A DNA stretch of 64,000 nt. Source: Pseudopyrenochaeta lycopersici. Taxonomy: Eukaryota > Ascomycota > Dothideomycetes > Pleosporales > Pseudopyrenochaetaceae. Positions 45,914-58,679 of this stretch are shown piece after piece. Under the pieces are notes generated by a model. It was not told where the DNA came from and did no database searches. It saw only the letters and a list, made by a program, of their open reading frames with translations. The position numbers were made by a program, and so were the translations under genes. The stretch covers positions 434,001-498,000 of the forward strand of contig NHZP01000006.1 of the NCBI GenBank assembly GCA_003313425.1, given 5' to 3'. The stretch's first letter is position 1. The number at the start of each line of letters is the position of its first letter.

Positions 45914-48900
45914 TAATTACCTGATGTTCCGTAAGCCTCCACTTTCATATTTAGCTTGAGGATTACCTAGAGTTGGGTTGAACTTCATACAACATCTCTA
46001 CGTAGAGATATTAAGGAGATATACTCACTTGTTTGGCTTCGAACAGTAACACTATGCTGGTTCACTTTCTACGGTCAAGCATCGTCCGGTAAAGGCCTTG
46101 TCGTATTTGAGAGCATACAGATGGTACGGACCACGTATCGCATCTTTCTCTGCCAAGCAGAAACAGTTGATCAGTGAGGTTTGAGAAAGTGAGTGATCAT
46201 CATTTCAAACTCACGACAGCTGGAGGCCTGAGCAATTTATATGCACGTCGTTGAGATGGCTGCGCATATTTCAGTGTCTTTACGGCCCTCAAATCCGATA
46301 TGTATTCGTAGAATCATCGTTATTGTGCGATACTTCCACCAGTACTTTTGGAGTTATAGTTAGACGTTAATGTAGGAGTGCGCGTGCTCTTACCCTGTTG
46401 TGTTCGATTCGTGACACGTATGTTGCGGCTGGGGAGTGCATCACAAGGCTTTCTTTGAGGCCTCAGTTTGCCTTCTATGACGCACCAACCAGCTGGGTGT
46501 AAATTGGGACGACTGCAGGTAGCATTCACATGATATAAGCCACGATAGCTTGCCGATTGGGCAGATCCATGATTGATCCTCGCTCACTGGAACCGACGGA
46601 ATTGCTCTGCGATGTTAACATTTGTGCCCAAAAGATCGTGAGCAGGGGATAATAGTCAGGGCTTACTCGCAGTGTTCTCCGCCTTGCTAGACTACAGTAA
46701 TAGCAGAAGTCTGACGTGTAAGCATGGAGGACTTCACCTGACCCAATTAGGAAAGCCGACCCAGCCATGATTTGTTGCCTCGTTAACAGTATCAGTGAAA
46801 ACCTTCATATGAGCTCGTAGCTGTGCATACAGTATCGGGAGAAATGCAGCCCAACGCATTCTACCAAATGCCAAGGCTCAAGCGTAGAGACTCGGAAATT
46901 TGCCTAATGGGTGATGTGCGTAAGCCAGCCGTGCTATACAACCCGGAAGTTACCATTGTTGAAGCTTTCCCTCTCATGATATCACATACCAGATTTTGAT
47001 AAATTATCTAAATCTTATCGTAATAATCGAGACCTTTACTTGAAAGACCAGCTCTTGGCGTTCCAGTGAGCCCACTCCGAGTAATCTCCTGGTTCAGCGT
47101 AAAGCATGCAAAATATGCTAGGTAATACGATTACCGAAACAAGTCAAATATGGTAATGAAATTATGGTACGGAACGCAAATAGAACCATGGCAATACTTC
47201 GGTTTCTTTCTCTTGTGGCCTTTTAGGTTTTGACAGTGTCTCAATAAGTCTACACCTTGTGCTTTACAAAGCATACCGTATTTACAAACTACCATGTTAT
47301 TGAAAAATGATGCTCTCTATGATATCTTAGTCTCGTTGGAGGAGCACTTTGACGAGTGAAGGCAAGAAACGCCACTCCTACAGGGGGGACTCACCGGTCT
47401 CATCCTTCGGATCGCAGTGCCAGGGACTTCCTTGACCTGAGCTACGGAATTAGCCTCATGTATGATACGTATCAATCGTAGCGTGTGCCATGCCGGGGTC
47501 TCAGAGACTGAGATTGGACAGGTGACCGGCACTTGGTATCTGTTCTTCGGTAGAGACACCCCTAGCGCGAAAGGAAACGGCAGGTGCGCAGCTACGTATG
47601 TCTGTCGGTAGAAGAGATTTCTGACTAGACCCGGCTGCTTTGACTTGGACTCGTGTAGTAGTACAGTAAGCACATCTTGCACATCCACAACCTGGACAAC
47701 CAGCACTGGAAATTGGGATGCTTGAAGTTCCACAACGGCACTGGCTTGTTAAGTAATTTGTCATTGGTATGCTCTGCAGCATTGGTGTACTCACGCAATG
47801 CCAAATGTAGACGTGTTTCTTCTTGGCCTAACGAGGTGAGTGCGGTGGGTTTTGATTCGCTGATAATAAACATACGAAGGTCTGAAACTGCGGGTTGAAG
47901 GACCTGATGACTAGTTGAGAAGGCCAATCAAAACATTCAAGCATGAAGAGTGCATACCACTCAGTATGCCTTCTTTCAGAAGCCATTGGCTCGACCAAAT
48001 TTGATATGACCCTCTCCCGATATTATCTCTGTTCTCATATAAGAGTCTTCCTCTTAAAAAGCAGCAAAAAAAGTAAAACCGAATACAGCCTTCAATTTTA
48101 TGGACACCGTTGCTTTCTTGTAATATCCGAGGCGGTGTGCTACTACTATCGCACGGAATAAGCCTTTGGATTCTGTAATACCTGACTATTCTCTCGTTTT
48201 GTTCCTTCGAAATGAACTGGTGTTCACCAAAGACGACCTTCGAGCTCTAATGAATAAGCGGACAGTCGAGGCTCCCCAAACAACGAGCACATGTGTCTCT
48301 CAAGTCGTTCTCTGAGTGGGATGGACATAATTACGCATGTTATCGTTTTGCCGAGAGCATCCTTCTGCTAGCCACGTCAGTTCTGTTGTGGAATGCAAGT
48401 GGTGAGTTCATGCATATCTTACTGGCTAGCTCCAGAGCTTGCGCAGGCCCTAAGCCCGATTCGGCCTTTGATTCAGCGTTAGTTTTTGCGTCATCGAATG
48501 ATTGGACAATTGGATGTGGAGGTGATCGGAGCAAATTCGAGGGTCTGGTTCGCGGGGATAACGCTTGGACCACTGAAAACTCATGAGAACTATCCCAATC
48601 TCGTTATTTGAGAATGTTCACTCATTCTGTCGAACAAACACAGATCAGTTTCTAGACGTCTGCAGTCTTAATTGATGTCTGTTGATTTGTTGTGGCAGTC
48701 GGAGCTTGCCATTGTCCTCATTCCTGGGGACGAGCATGAAGTGATCATGTGATTCACGGCTCCACCGTCCCGGCATTCTCGAAAGCGGCCACTCAACAAC
48801 AATGGGCTGACATTCTTCGTCATACAGTTTGTCTCCTGGCACCGTGTCAGGGGCTGTAGGTGATGCGTCAATATATCCTACCCTTGCTGTTCGAGAACCC

Positions 48901-51427
48901 AAAGAGTTGTCCGGGCTTGGTACCAAGGATTACTTGCCTTCGCCTGCCCCTCGCCGTGTTCTCATGTCAAGCATTCATGGGTCAGTCGAATTGTCCACCC
49001 ATCAACTTGATATTAGCACATGAAGTCGATGCATGTCTGGGAGACGTTTTGTAGCATCAAAGATGGCGACTCCTCTCGATACAAACCCGCTCATGAAAAT
49101 ACAACTCCCTAAAGGAGTAATAGCCCGATCATTTTAATCATCTGCTCTTCACACGCCATCCAATAAACAACATAAAGTTCATAGCTCATTAGTAATTCAC
49201 ATCTTATCTCACCATCCTTGTCAAACAACAACCTTCTCGGAGCGGTCTTAGTCATAGCGACCTGAATAGAGTCGAGACCTTTTGGGACAATATATCCCAT
49301 ACCATATGTCTGTTAGGATACTATCGAGTTGAAAAGTTCCGTAAATAGAGTGTTGTTTCAAGAGCTTAGCTTATCTGAAAGGTAAATAGAATAAGATCCT
49401 ATCGGAGACTGATGCCGGCTCCGAAACCACCCAGTGGAGTTATCGTCGTGGTGTTAGCTAGTCGGAGGACGCTGGTCCCTAATGCATAATGAGCATGATT
49501 GAGCTATGTTATTAATAAGGGACTCAGAGTCGATGGCTCCAATTACGGCTCCGCAGCTTTGTGAACCTGGGCAGCTAGGTGATAGTATTTCACAACACCC
49601 TTGCTTGCATCATCACCAACCTATGCCTTAAAGGGTATTGAGGCTTCCCATCGATACCGAGATGAATGTTCCTCTCTAAATCCAGTATTATCGAGTACGA
49701 TTCAAGAACTCTTTCTGTATGGCTCATCGCCGAATATCCAGATCTTATGGGCCTTTGCCGTACTAGGCAGATCGGTTTTGTAAAGGGCTGCATTTCTCTT
49801 AATACTTAGTCAATAACATTCAGAAATAAGATTTAGTTACAGCCGCTAGGCGTATATGCCTATCCTGACAGATGTAGATTTGGGTTGTGCAACGTATGTA
49901 CACGTTCGAAAGTTTGACAGACTTGAGTCCGCAGCATGTCTTACCGAAGCTCAGGAACCTTTTTGGTTGAGATCGAAGTAGAGTACGATGAAAGAGAAGT
50001 AAACTCCAGTATGCTTTAGAGCCTCAATTAACATGGGAAGACGCTCTATGGAGCCGCAAAAGTGATCCCTAAGCAAAATGAGAACTCCATCACCAGTCGG
50101 AGCGAACTTAGTATCAGGTTTGTCAAGGTTTCTCTCAAGAAAACCCTCAATTCTTGAGAAACTTCATTGTAGTAGGATGGGATGTTTCCGAGTTTCGCGG
50201 GATAACTGAACATTGGTGGTAGATACTATAACGGAAAGCATCCGAAGAGAATTTCCTCTTTCAGTTCTCCCTTTCGAGACAACTAGCTCATATTGAAGGC
50301 CAATACCGCGATATAAATATTATCATTCTTCTGACCAAGCGTTCTCGTCGCGCGGCGGACACGGTCACGTGCATGGCTCTTTTATGGACTGACGTTAAGG
50401 TGGTGATGAGATGACTGTCGCAAAGTCTTTTTCATTGGCAACTCTAGATGACAATAAGCAGGCAAATTAGATCTTCAAAATATCCATTCTTCTCAACCGC
50501 AGCAAAGGAGTTTAGCAAGAAGAAAACGCAAAATATGCATGTTAAAACCATCTAGCAAAGATTCGTTATTAAAGCAATCATTGAAACACTCCATGCTCGT
50601 TACGGTCATGGTCTTCAGTATCCGTAGTGAGAGAATTGTCAACATAGTGTGTATAGTTGCTGATTTAGGTTGACGAAAGGTCTTGTTAAATAAGAATGCG
50701 GCACAATGAGTATTGATGTTGCAAGAGACAATAAAGGACAGAGAGAAAATCCACGAGAGAAGAAACTGTAGGCCGATTAGGAGAGCATGTTCATCCTATG
50801 CTCAACAATTCCTATGGTGTCCTCAGTCAGGCATGAGCACCAGTTCAAAGTTCAGAAGTCACATCATTTAGATCAAGTGCCAACAGTGGCTTATATTATC
50901 GTACGGTTCTATAGAAGTAAGCAATTCGAGCACTAAGACAATGTGGAGAGCAGCAAGCATGGCTGGGTTGAATCACGACTAATGCAGTGTGTAGTAAATT
51001 CAGTGGGGCGTGGCTGACTTGCGCGAAGGCTTGGTATCGCGACTGAAATCGCACTAATTGCGCGAACGTCGCATATCCAGCTCCCACTGCCTTTGTTTCA
51101 TGCCATTGAAGTCTCGGATATAGGCCATAACCTTAAGAACATGTCGGGCCTTTATCCGCTCGTATACTGACCCTGCAGGTCGCTAATTGGACCCACCGTG
51201 ACGCCTGGGGAGCTGGAAGAGGTGACATCACGACTACCACGCGAAGCTACAAATGCCACCTTGCGCGTCGCTTAAATGGAGGACTATGGCAGCTTCGATA
51301 TCTAACAAACGTGGTATATTCATTCCATTTTCATTGCCTTAGTCTGTATGTTCTGCTGTTCGCACCACCGACCTTCAATCGCTCACAGCGTCCTTTAGCT
51401 ATTCTTTGAAGCATTCCACCATCCACG
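45914..51427. other. gene desert of 5.5 kb
   Basis: No supportable gene. Weak possibilities: a minus-strand frame ending near 47625 that reads LREYTNAAEHTNDKLLNK in part, a minus-strand 80-codon ATG frame (46768-46526), a minus-strand 63-codon ATG frame (49300-49109), and a plus-strand 97-codon frame at 48293. None has a recognised domain or a convincing splice structure. The stretch is visibly poorer in G+C than neighbouring genes, which would fit old, mutated repeats, but I see no terminal repeats or transposase motifs. Confidence 0.45.
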
Positions 51428-52325
51428 ATGTCGCTTAACATAGAGTCCTCCCTCCCGCTTGCAAATTCGACCCACAAGATCCCTCAAATTGGCTTCGGTG
51501 TATACCAATCACCCCCACCAACTTGCGTGAAATCGTGTCTGAAAGCTGTTGAAGCCGGTTATCGCCATATCGATACCGCTCAGTACTATGAGAACGAAAA
51601 GGAAGTTGGCCGTGCGCAAAAAGAAAGCCAGCTACCACGTTCTGGGTTATACCTTACGTCCAAAATCCTTAGTCCAGCCGCGGACGTCGAATCGACATAC
51701 AAAAAGATCGCTCAAAGTGTAGAGAAACTTGATGGACCGAATGGATATGTTGATCTATTCCTCATCCATAGCCCAAATGGCGGCGGAGAGGCTAGGAAGT
51801 TGATGTGGAAAGCACTAGAAGAAGCAAAAGAGAAAAGAATAGTGCGAGACATTGGAGTGAGTAATTACGGTATACAGCACATTGAAGAGATCAAATCAAT
51901 TGGCGCGATTTGGCCGCCAGTCGTGAATCAGATCGAGGTATGCCCCAACCAACAAGCCCTCTATATGGATATGAACTGAACAGGAGAAGCTTCATCCTTG
52001 GTGCCAACAGCGCGCGATTGTCGAATATTGCCAAAAGAACAAAATCGTCATCGAAGCGTACTGTCCTCTCGTCCGCAACGAGAAGGCAAACGACAAGACA
52101 TTAGTTGGTATCTCCGAGAAACACAACGTGTCGCCGAATCAGATACTCGTACGATGGAGTCTACAAAAGGGGTTCGTACCTCTTCCAAAGAGCGATACTC
52201 CCACTAGGATCGTCAGTAACGCGGACGTCTACGGCTTCGAGCTTGACAAGGACGATATGGCTAAGTTGGATGAGCTGGATCAGGGCAAGGAAGGCGCCAT
52301 CGTGCAGGCTGTGGATAACGAGTAG
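51428..52325 (+). CDS. aldo-keto reductase
   Basis: A NADPH-dependent aldo-keto reductase reducing aldehydes or ketones to alcohols, cytosolic. Exons are 51428-51937 and 51990-52325, 281 residues, the normal size. The barrel starts IPQIGFGVYQ. The catalytic tetrad is visible: Asp and Tyr in GYRHIDTAQYYENE, Lys in LYLTSKI and His in VDLFLIHSP. NQIELHPW and the C-terminal cofactor segment PLPKSDTPTRIVSN (Lys/Ser/Arg for NADPH phosphate) are present. The intron acceptor can be CAG at 51983 or AAG at 51989, both in frame; I use the second because it restores the conserved NQIELHPW. The other would insert two residues. An isolated gene: no cluster partner nearby. Confidence 0.92.
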
Positions 52326-53409
52326 ATGGCTTGTTTGGTGTCTCGGAGTGTCAAAACAAGCGATGAGTGATGAATTAGCCGGATGGATGCAGTGATGACG
52401 CCGCAGAGGTAGATCTAACGATTTCCAAGACATCCTTGGAACAATTTGGCAGAACGGGCCGGGAATTTCACTTGCAAAAAGGCGTGATGCCAACTGATGA
52501 GGAATACCGGATGCACTCAATCATGTTCAGCTGGCAGCCCAATGCAACTCAAAATTAACAAGTCACTTCGTAGAAACGTATGCCCACGTGCAAACACGGT
52601 CGTATGTTTTGACGGGACGAAACGGAAAGGATCTGTGGGCACTTATGTTTCTACGCTTTGCGAATGCCGACGTTGTCTGCCCCACCAAGCGCAACTTTGT
52701 CGCGTTTCTATAACGTCTACCCCACTTTTCCCACACAAATTGCGAATTCTCTTCCTCACAATTATAGAAAAGAGAATTGGTAGTGCTTCCCCTCGGCAGT
52801 CAAATTTAAATAGTCGAATATATTTATATCAATCTGAAAATCTACCATCAATAACTGGTTTTGTAGTGTAAGTTTCTCTCACACTGCTTCCAACTTGCCC
52901 CCGCTAATATCCATCCAGGTAGCGGTTATCACTCCGGATTCTGATTCACTCTCAGAGTCTTCCGGCAACCCCGGTTCGATTCCGGGCAAGACCTTCAATT
53001 CTTTTTGCACTTTTTTTTTACTTATGCAAGACTGTGTAAGTGGGGAGCCGTATGTTGGTGGGCTGTGCGGAGCCGTCCTTTTTGGCAGTGTACGTGCGCA
53101 ATGCATTTGCCCGGAAGAGATGTTGATGAATATGAACTAATCTAGAGTGATCTCATCTATTCCTTATTCCTGCTCATCTATCGTATTTACAATCACCTCA
53201 TTGAAGGCAACAGGCTATGTCGCAATAATCATTAGATCCATCGTCGTTCTGTCAGAACCATATTACCAACATATGAGAGGAGGAAATGCAAGGCTGCGCG
53301 ATGCCGTATCAGCATGCCGCCTGGTATCACGATTGATGACACCTGAAACAAAACTAAAAACTGCGCGAACGCTGCAAGAGAAATGCAAAAAGGCAGGAGC
53401 GCTATGGTG
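52326..53409. other. intergenic with truncated tRNA
   Basis: 1.1 kb between convergent genes. It contains the tRNA-Gln remnant at 52918-52994 followed by T-runs. No protein gene seen. Confidence 0.5.
52918..52994 (+). pseudogene. 5'-truncated tRNA-Gln(CTG) with intron
   Basis: From the D loop onward this matches a fungal tRNA-Gln: GGTAGCGGTTATCAC, anticodon stem CCGGA/TCCGG with loop UU-CUG-A, an intron of about 15 bases after position 37 (TTCACTCTCAGAGTC), T arm CCCGG-TTCGATT-CCGGG, 3' acceptor strand CAAGACC and discriminator T at 52994. The matching 5' acceptor strand GGTCTTG and the start of the D arm are missing; the upstream bases (CTAATATCCATCC) cannot pair with CAAGACC. A T-run terminator follows. 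Most likely a tRNA gene broken at its 5' end. The A box is damaged, so transcription is doubtful. Confidence 0.7.
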
Positions 53410-55292
53410 TTAGCAGAAGAACTTGTATACCTTCTTCCACCTTGGCCACCGTTTCCTCTCTTCGCGCTCCTCTTCGATCAGTTCTTGCAAATTCAGCTCG
53501 CGGATCCCGGTAACCAAGTCCATATTATGAGATCGAACGATGGAAGTGCGGAACCAGAACTTGTAAGGAAAATAGAACGCCAGCGTGACCGGAAGTGCGA
53601 GATACACGCTGAAGAAGCGTTGCAATCGTTCTGATGTTGACAATTCATTCATGTTGAATGGTGCCACTGATACGTAGAACTGCGCGACGAGGACGAGAGC
53701 GTTCAGGAAAAGGCCGACATAAGATCCGATGACGCCAGGTTGTGATCGGAAGGCGAGCTCGTCGAGAGTGTGGCCCTGAACTTTCCAGCCTTGTCGGAAG
53801 CGGATGTGCGCTAGACAAATGGACAGCCATGTGAATACGGCTGACAGAGCAGACAAGGCGAGGAGCCAGTTGAAGGCTTCGTCTTGTAGGTTGCGGTCCG
53901 CACCGGCAAGGAAGGCGAGCAGGCCAAGCGAGGAAGCAAAGGCAATAGACACTAGAGGACGACCCTGGCGGTCGATGTAGGCAAAGATCTTGGGGGCTTG
54001 ATGTTGCTCTGCGAGAGCGGCGAGGGTGCGGGATGAGCCGTAAATGGAGGAGTTGCCAACGGAGAGCACAGCGATCATGATAACGGCGTTGAAGACGGAT
54101 GGAAGACCTTCGATGCCAGCGTTCTGAATGGCAATGACAAAAGGTGAAGCAACGGCGTCAGCACTGTTGCTGTTTTGTAAAAGCCTCTTCTCGGTGTAAG
54201 GCACTAGAAGTCCGACAATGGTAAGTGAGACGATGTAGAAGAGCGAGATTCGCCAGAAGACCTGCTTGACGGCGGTAGGGAGAGACTTTCGAGGGTTGGC
54301 TGTTTCTGCTGCGGCAAGACCGACGAGTTCGGTTCCAGAGAAGGCGAAAGCAGCGTTGACGAAGACACTGCAAAGTCCCTTGAAGCCGTTGTTGAATGCG
54401 CCTGGGTCGCGCCAGAATTTGCCGCCAATGTAGCCTCCTTGTGGGCCACCACCGATGTTGATGATGATACCCAGGATGATGAAACCAATGACTGCAGTGA
54501 TTTTGATGATAGCGAAGACGAACTCAGCCTCACCGTAACCTTTGACGCTGCACAGTGTTAGCATGGCGTGGAATGGAAGAAGCGGCTTGACCATACCCAA
54601 AAAGATTGATGATGATGACCAGGACCAGGAAGACGGCCACCCAAGCATTGTTGTTCACTGCTCCGTCATTCCAATACTCTATGGTGAAGGTTGCAGCCAC
54701 AATCTCCAGTGGCAGTACAACAAGCCATTGCAAGGCATAATTCCAACCCATGGCGAATCCCCATGCCGGATCCAGGAAGCGAGTCGAGTATGCGGAGAAA
54801 GAGCCTGCGACGGGGAACAGCACTGCCATTTCACCCAGCGCATGAACTGTGCAGTACAACATGACGCCGACAAGACAATACGCAATGACGAGCGATGCTG
54901 GACCACCGTTGGCCAACGCTTGCCCTGAACCGACGAACAAACCCGTACCTGACAGAGTTAGAACGGCAAATGGACCGAGTTTGAGCACAGGCGCAAAGGT
55001 GCTTACCTATGGAGCCTCCGATGGCTATCATTTGCAAATGGCGACCTTTCAGTCTGCGCGCCAGCGGTGAATTGGCTGTATTCGCTGCAGCACTCTCGAC
55101 ATCGAAGACTTTTCCGTCCGCGCCCATGCTCCCCTTTGGCGTCATGGCAAAATTAGGATCCCGCTTGAAGCTCTCGATAACCCTCCTCCCAATACCTTCA
55201 TGGTACCGTGACGATTCGCCATAGTAGTCGGAATTCTGCGACGCTCGCCCAAAGCTCTTCTCAGTGCCGTACATATCGTCCTCGACCGCCAT
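53410..55292 (-). CDS. amino-acid permease (fungal YAT family)
   Basis: A plasma-membrane proton-coupled amino-acid importer of the APC superfamily. Exons on the minus strand are 55292-55007, 54948-54597 and 54547-53410, with introns of 58 and 49 bases, total 591 residues. A cytosolic N-terminus of about 85 residues is rich in charged residues and ends RRLKGRHLQMIAIGGSIGTG, the family's entry to helix 1 (intron 1 splits IGGSIG/TG). Twelve helices follow. Family markers are FVGSGQALANGGP, GEMAVLFPVAGSFS, YGEAEFVFAIIKI, GTELVGLAAAETANPRKSLP and SVGNSSIYGSSRTL. The C-tail is acidic then basic (EEEREERKRWPRWKK). The start at 55292 is the first ATG before conserved sequence. Substrate specificity cannot be told from sequence. 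Confidence 0.93.
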
Positions 55293-58200
55293 CTCGGATA
55301 GCGCAACGGCGCGACAACTCAGCAACGGAAAGGAGCGAAGAAGAACTGCAGTGGTGCTGCGAGCCCGGCCGGTGTTGCTGCAGTGCAGCCGTTGGATGGT
55401 CTGCTTTCCTTGTGCGATGGACCCTGAGAGAGACGGTCGTGTGTGGTGCTGACGTCTGGGGTGGATGGGCTTGGACCTATTCTTGAGCGCGAGCTCACGG
55501 CGCAAAGGCGACCAGGATTATACGACGACAGGGCCCAGACAGCCGGGTAAGTGGTCAACCAAGAGACGCCGGGTTAGCGACGAAATTTGGACTAGTGAAG
55601 CAGCGTCTCTGTCGCGGCGCCGCGCGGATGCTTATTGGATTCAATGCGGTTGCAACTAGGTTGTCCGCGGGCACATAACAATGCATTAGGTGGAGTGTGA
55701 CTTCCCTGTGACATGCAGTCTGCGTGGGAGCACACCAACGGCGCAAGCAGTAGCGTCCAAGGGCGTTTTCGCGCTTCACGGCGAGCGCAAGGTGGGGATG
55801 GCATCAGGCCTCCGCTCTGACTTTGCGGCACACACTGGCGCGCGAACATGCAATGGCGAACCGTGAACCTGTCACTCTGTGGAGAGCCAAACCCTATTCA
55901 CATTGATCTCCACGATTCACGTTTCGCGAGCCGGGCGAGCAACGAAATCGGATGTGTCTGCCCGCGCCATGGCGACGTCTCCGTGTCGGGGTGGTGGGTG
56001 GCGCCTGCCTTCTGGAAGACCTGTGAGCACGGGCGGCTTCCTTATCGGGCTGGCGATACGGAGGGAGACGACTCTTGCGGCATGTGCGCCCACGGCCCTA
56101 CCCCGACTCTCCAACGCCCCTTCAATGCCGCTTGGAGATCGTTTGGAACTTCCTTACCGCGCATCCTGTTCATATTCTGGGACCCCCAACTCGTCACTGA
56201 TTGTTAGCATTGTGCTTCTTATCTCACTGTCAGTCGCCCTTGAATCCGCTCCCGCAGCCGCTCAGTGGCTGGTAGCCGTTCTGCCTTGCCCCTCCTTCCC
56301 CAATACGGGCTCGTATTTGGAGCAGAGACACGCTCAAAAGGCTTCACCCTAGAACTCATGGCATCTCGTAACGTCTGGACGCGGCGATGGTTTGTTTAGC
56401 AGCCGTTCAACGCCAACCACTGCGGTCAGCTCACGCCGCAATATGGATAGCCCAACAGCCCATGATCAATAGACCCGTCGCGTCTTCTCAAAGTAGCTAT
56501 CAATGAACAGGACGCGTCGGTAAGACGGGTAAGTCCAATCGAAGCTTACCGAACCATCTCGCTTGGTTGCCGTTCTTCTGTGAAATTACTCTTAGACGCA
56601 GGGGAAATCAGGCAACCTCAATTTGACTTGGTCTGCTCGAGCCATCGCATGCAGGTACAGGCGACAATTCTCCCATTATTTGTCTCCCACGCCGCTTATA
56701 TTGCATGGAAAATGTCAAGCGCGTCTAGATGAACGGTGAAGGCACTGAATGCCACGCCACAGTTGAAATACCGCTGCTGTGCCACAATGCAACTCATCAA
56801 CCCCTCTCCAGTCCAACGCCAGCTCACCTTTACCTCATGCGCTCTCGTTGCACAAACAGATTCACCACTTGGAATTTTGTTCATGCCTGTATATACATAT
56901 ATTGATGTTGCTTGTTCCAGTCAGACACATCTACCTAGCCACCCGAGGATTTTTCCTTACCGCGCCAATACCAATTCAAACATACCGCCAGTTCTAGCAC
57001 CATCTCACAGACAAGTCACATGGCTATCACCACATCAAAAGCGCGGCACGAACGCACAGGTGCTGTGACTGCCTGCCTTTACAGGTTTAGTCAAAAACGC
57101 CCGATGCACCTTGGTAAGCCACGACCGTAGCTCTCCACTCGTTCGCAATGTCCCGCCCCAATCCTTCAACGCCCACTCGGTGGTTTACAACGGTGCGGCA
57201 TTTCTCGCTCTTATCGAGGCGAACGCCTGCGGGAGAGGAAATGTCGCCATCACTTTTGAAATATCTCTAGCAGTGAAGCGAGTCGCTGATGCTTATGCTT
57301 TTTGTTTCTAGCGACCTTCTACGGCGTAGCAACTTGTGCATATGAATTATGCACGGATTGATCTTCCCGTCTCACCTTGCGTAGTCGAGAAAGCAACAGA
57401 GTGCAGGTGGCGCGCGAACATTCACACTTCTCCATGACCGTGAACATCGACTTCCAATCATCCTAAACATCTTCTGCCCAGCATTCGGTGGGGTTTGTTG
57501 CCGCCTCGCGCCCAGTCTCACTGCGCTCCCACTTCGAATGGCCAAGTAGCACGCCTGTACCCTTTGTACCCACGAAAACTGCCGCATGTCACCCAACTTC
57601 GCCCTTGCTATCTCCCTCCTGATACTGCATCACCAAAATGAAACGCCACATCCCGCACTTCGGCTCTTGGTGCTCTTATCGCGTGAGTGTCGCATGGCAG
57701 TCCAGCTGCTCAAAGCTCAGTGTGAGGACAATGCGCAAAGCATAGACACCTCCCCCAAGTCGGCGTTTACCGCTTGATTAGGAAGCGACACGCGACAGCA
57801 TGTCACCGCAGCACTAGCACATTTACTGCCACTCAGTCTGCCTCATGTCGATGGTCATCACTTGACCATCTCTGAAGCCGTAGCGCAAGCGGCGCCACAT
57901 CTCCTGCGCTGAAGATCAGCTTCGGAGAGATTGTAGGGAGAATGCTGTGGAGTGTGACACAGCTGTAAGCTAGCTTGACTTCGACTCGAGCTGTTCACCA
58001 GAGGCACGACTTACTGCATCTCGGAATCTTGCACTGTTATTACTCAACGAAGCGCGTCCTACTGACTTACCCGGAGCACTGCATTGTCACCAATACATGT
58101 AGCAACGTATGCAGTCACTTTGCGTCATCTATTTTAGCTGTCGGGTACAGCAGATCAACAGTGAGAGCTCTTACGAAATATGACATCCGAAACACGGCCT

Positions 58201-58679
58201 GATCATACTAATCACTCATTCTTCTCGCAACAAGTGGAATGGCATGTCACTCATACAAAGGAGGTTTGGGATGGTGTCTGGCCATTATCGAATAGATTTA
58301 CAGGCGTCATACGCATCATAATCTACAAGTTTTAAGTCGGAGTCGGTTGTCGATGCTGCCGTGGAGCTGCTCTTTCTCTCAACCAATCATTTCTATCTTT
58401 TCTCATATCGATATGATTCTACAGGTTCTCGAAAACGCATGAAAAACGAAGGAATCTGCCATTTGAACCACACCATATCTACACAGGCCCTGCCCAGATT
58501 GCGTCAAAACTCCTCTCTACCGTCAGATCATATCATAATGGGTATCGCGGTTATCCATACAAGCCATAATTCGTAATGTATGGGTCATAACAATCGTTTC
58601 TCGTCGTAGATCATGATGTAGATGTAACTGAGCTAAAATGAATACAATTCGGAATGAAAGAACAGAAAGATCAAGGACT
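55293..58679. other. 3.4 kb without a supportable gene
   Basis: The first 1 kb is GC-rich with overlapping frames on both strands (longest 157 codons at 55879-56352, no ATG at its start) and is probably the promoter and leader of the permease. The rest is ordinary intergenic sequence with no recognisable family. Confidence 0.45.

Noticed and set aside
52161..52520. 119-codon minus-strand frame
   Set aside because: Antisense to the last exon of the aldo-keto reductase.
55879..56352. 157-codon plus-strand frame with a hydrophobic stretch
   Set aside because: Starts at GTG, first ATG is internal, no domain, overlaps other equally open frames in a GC-rich leader.
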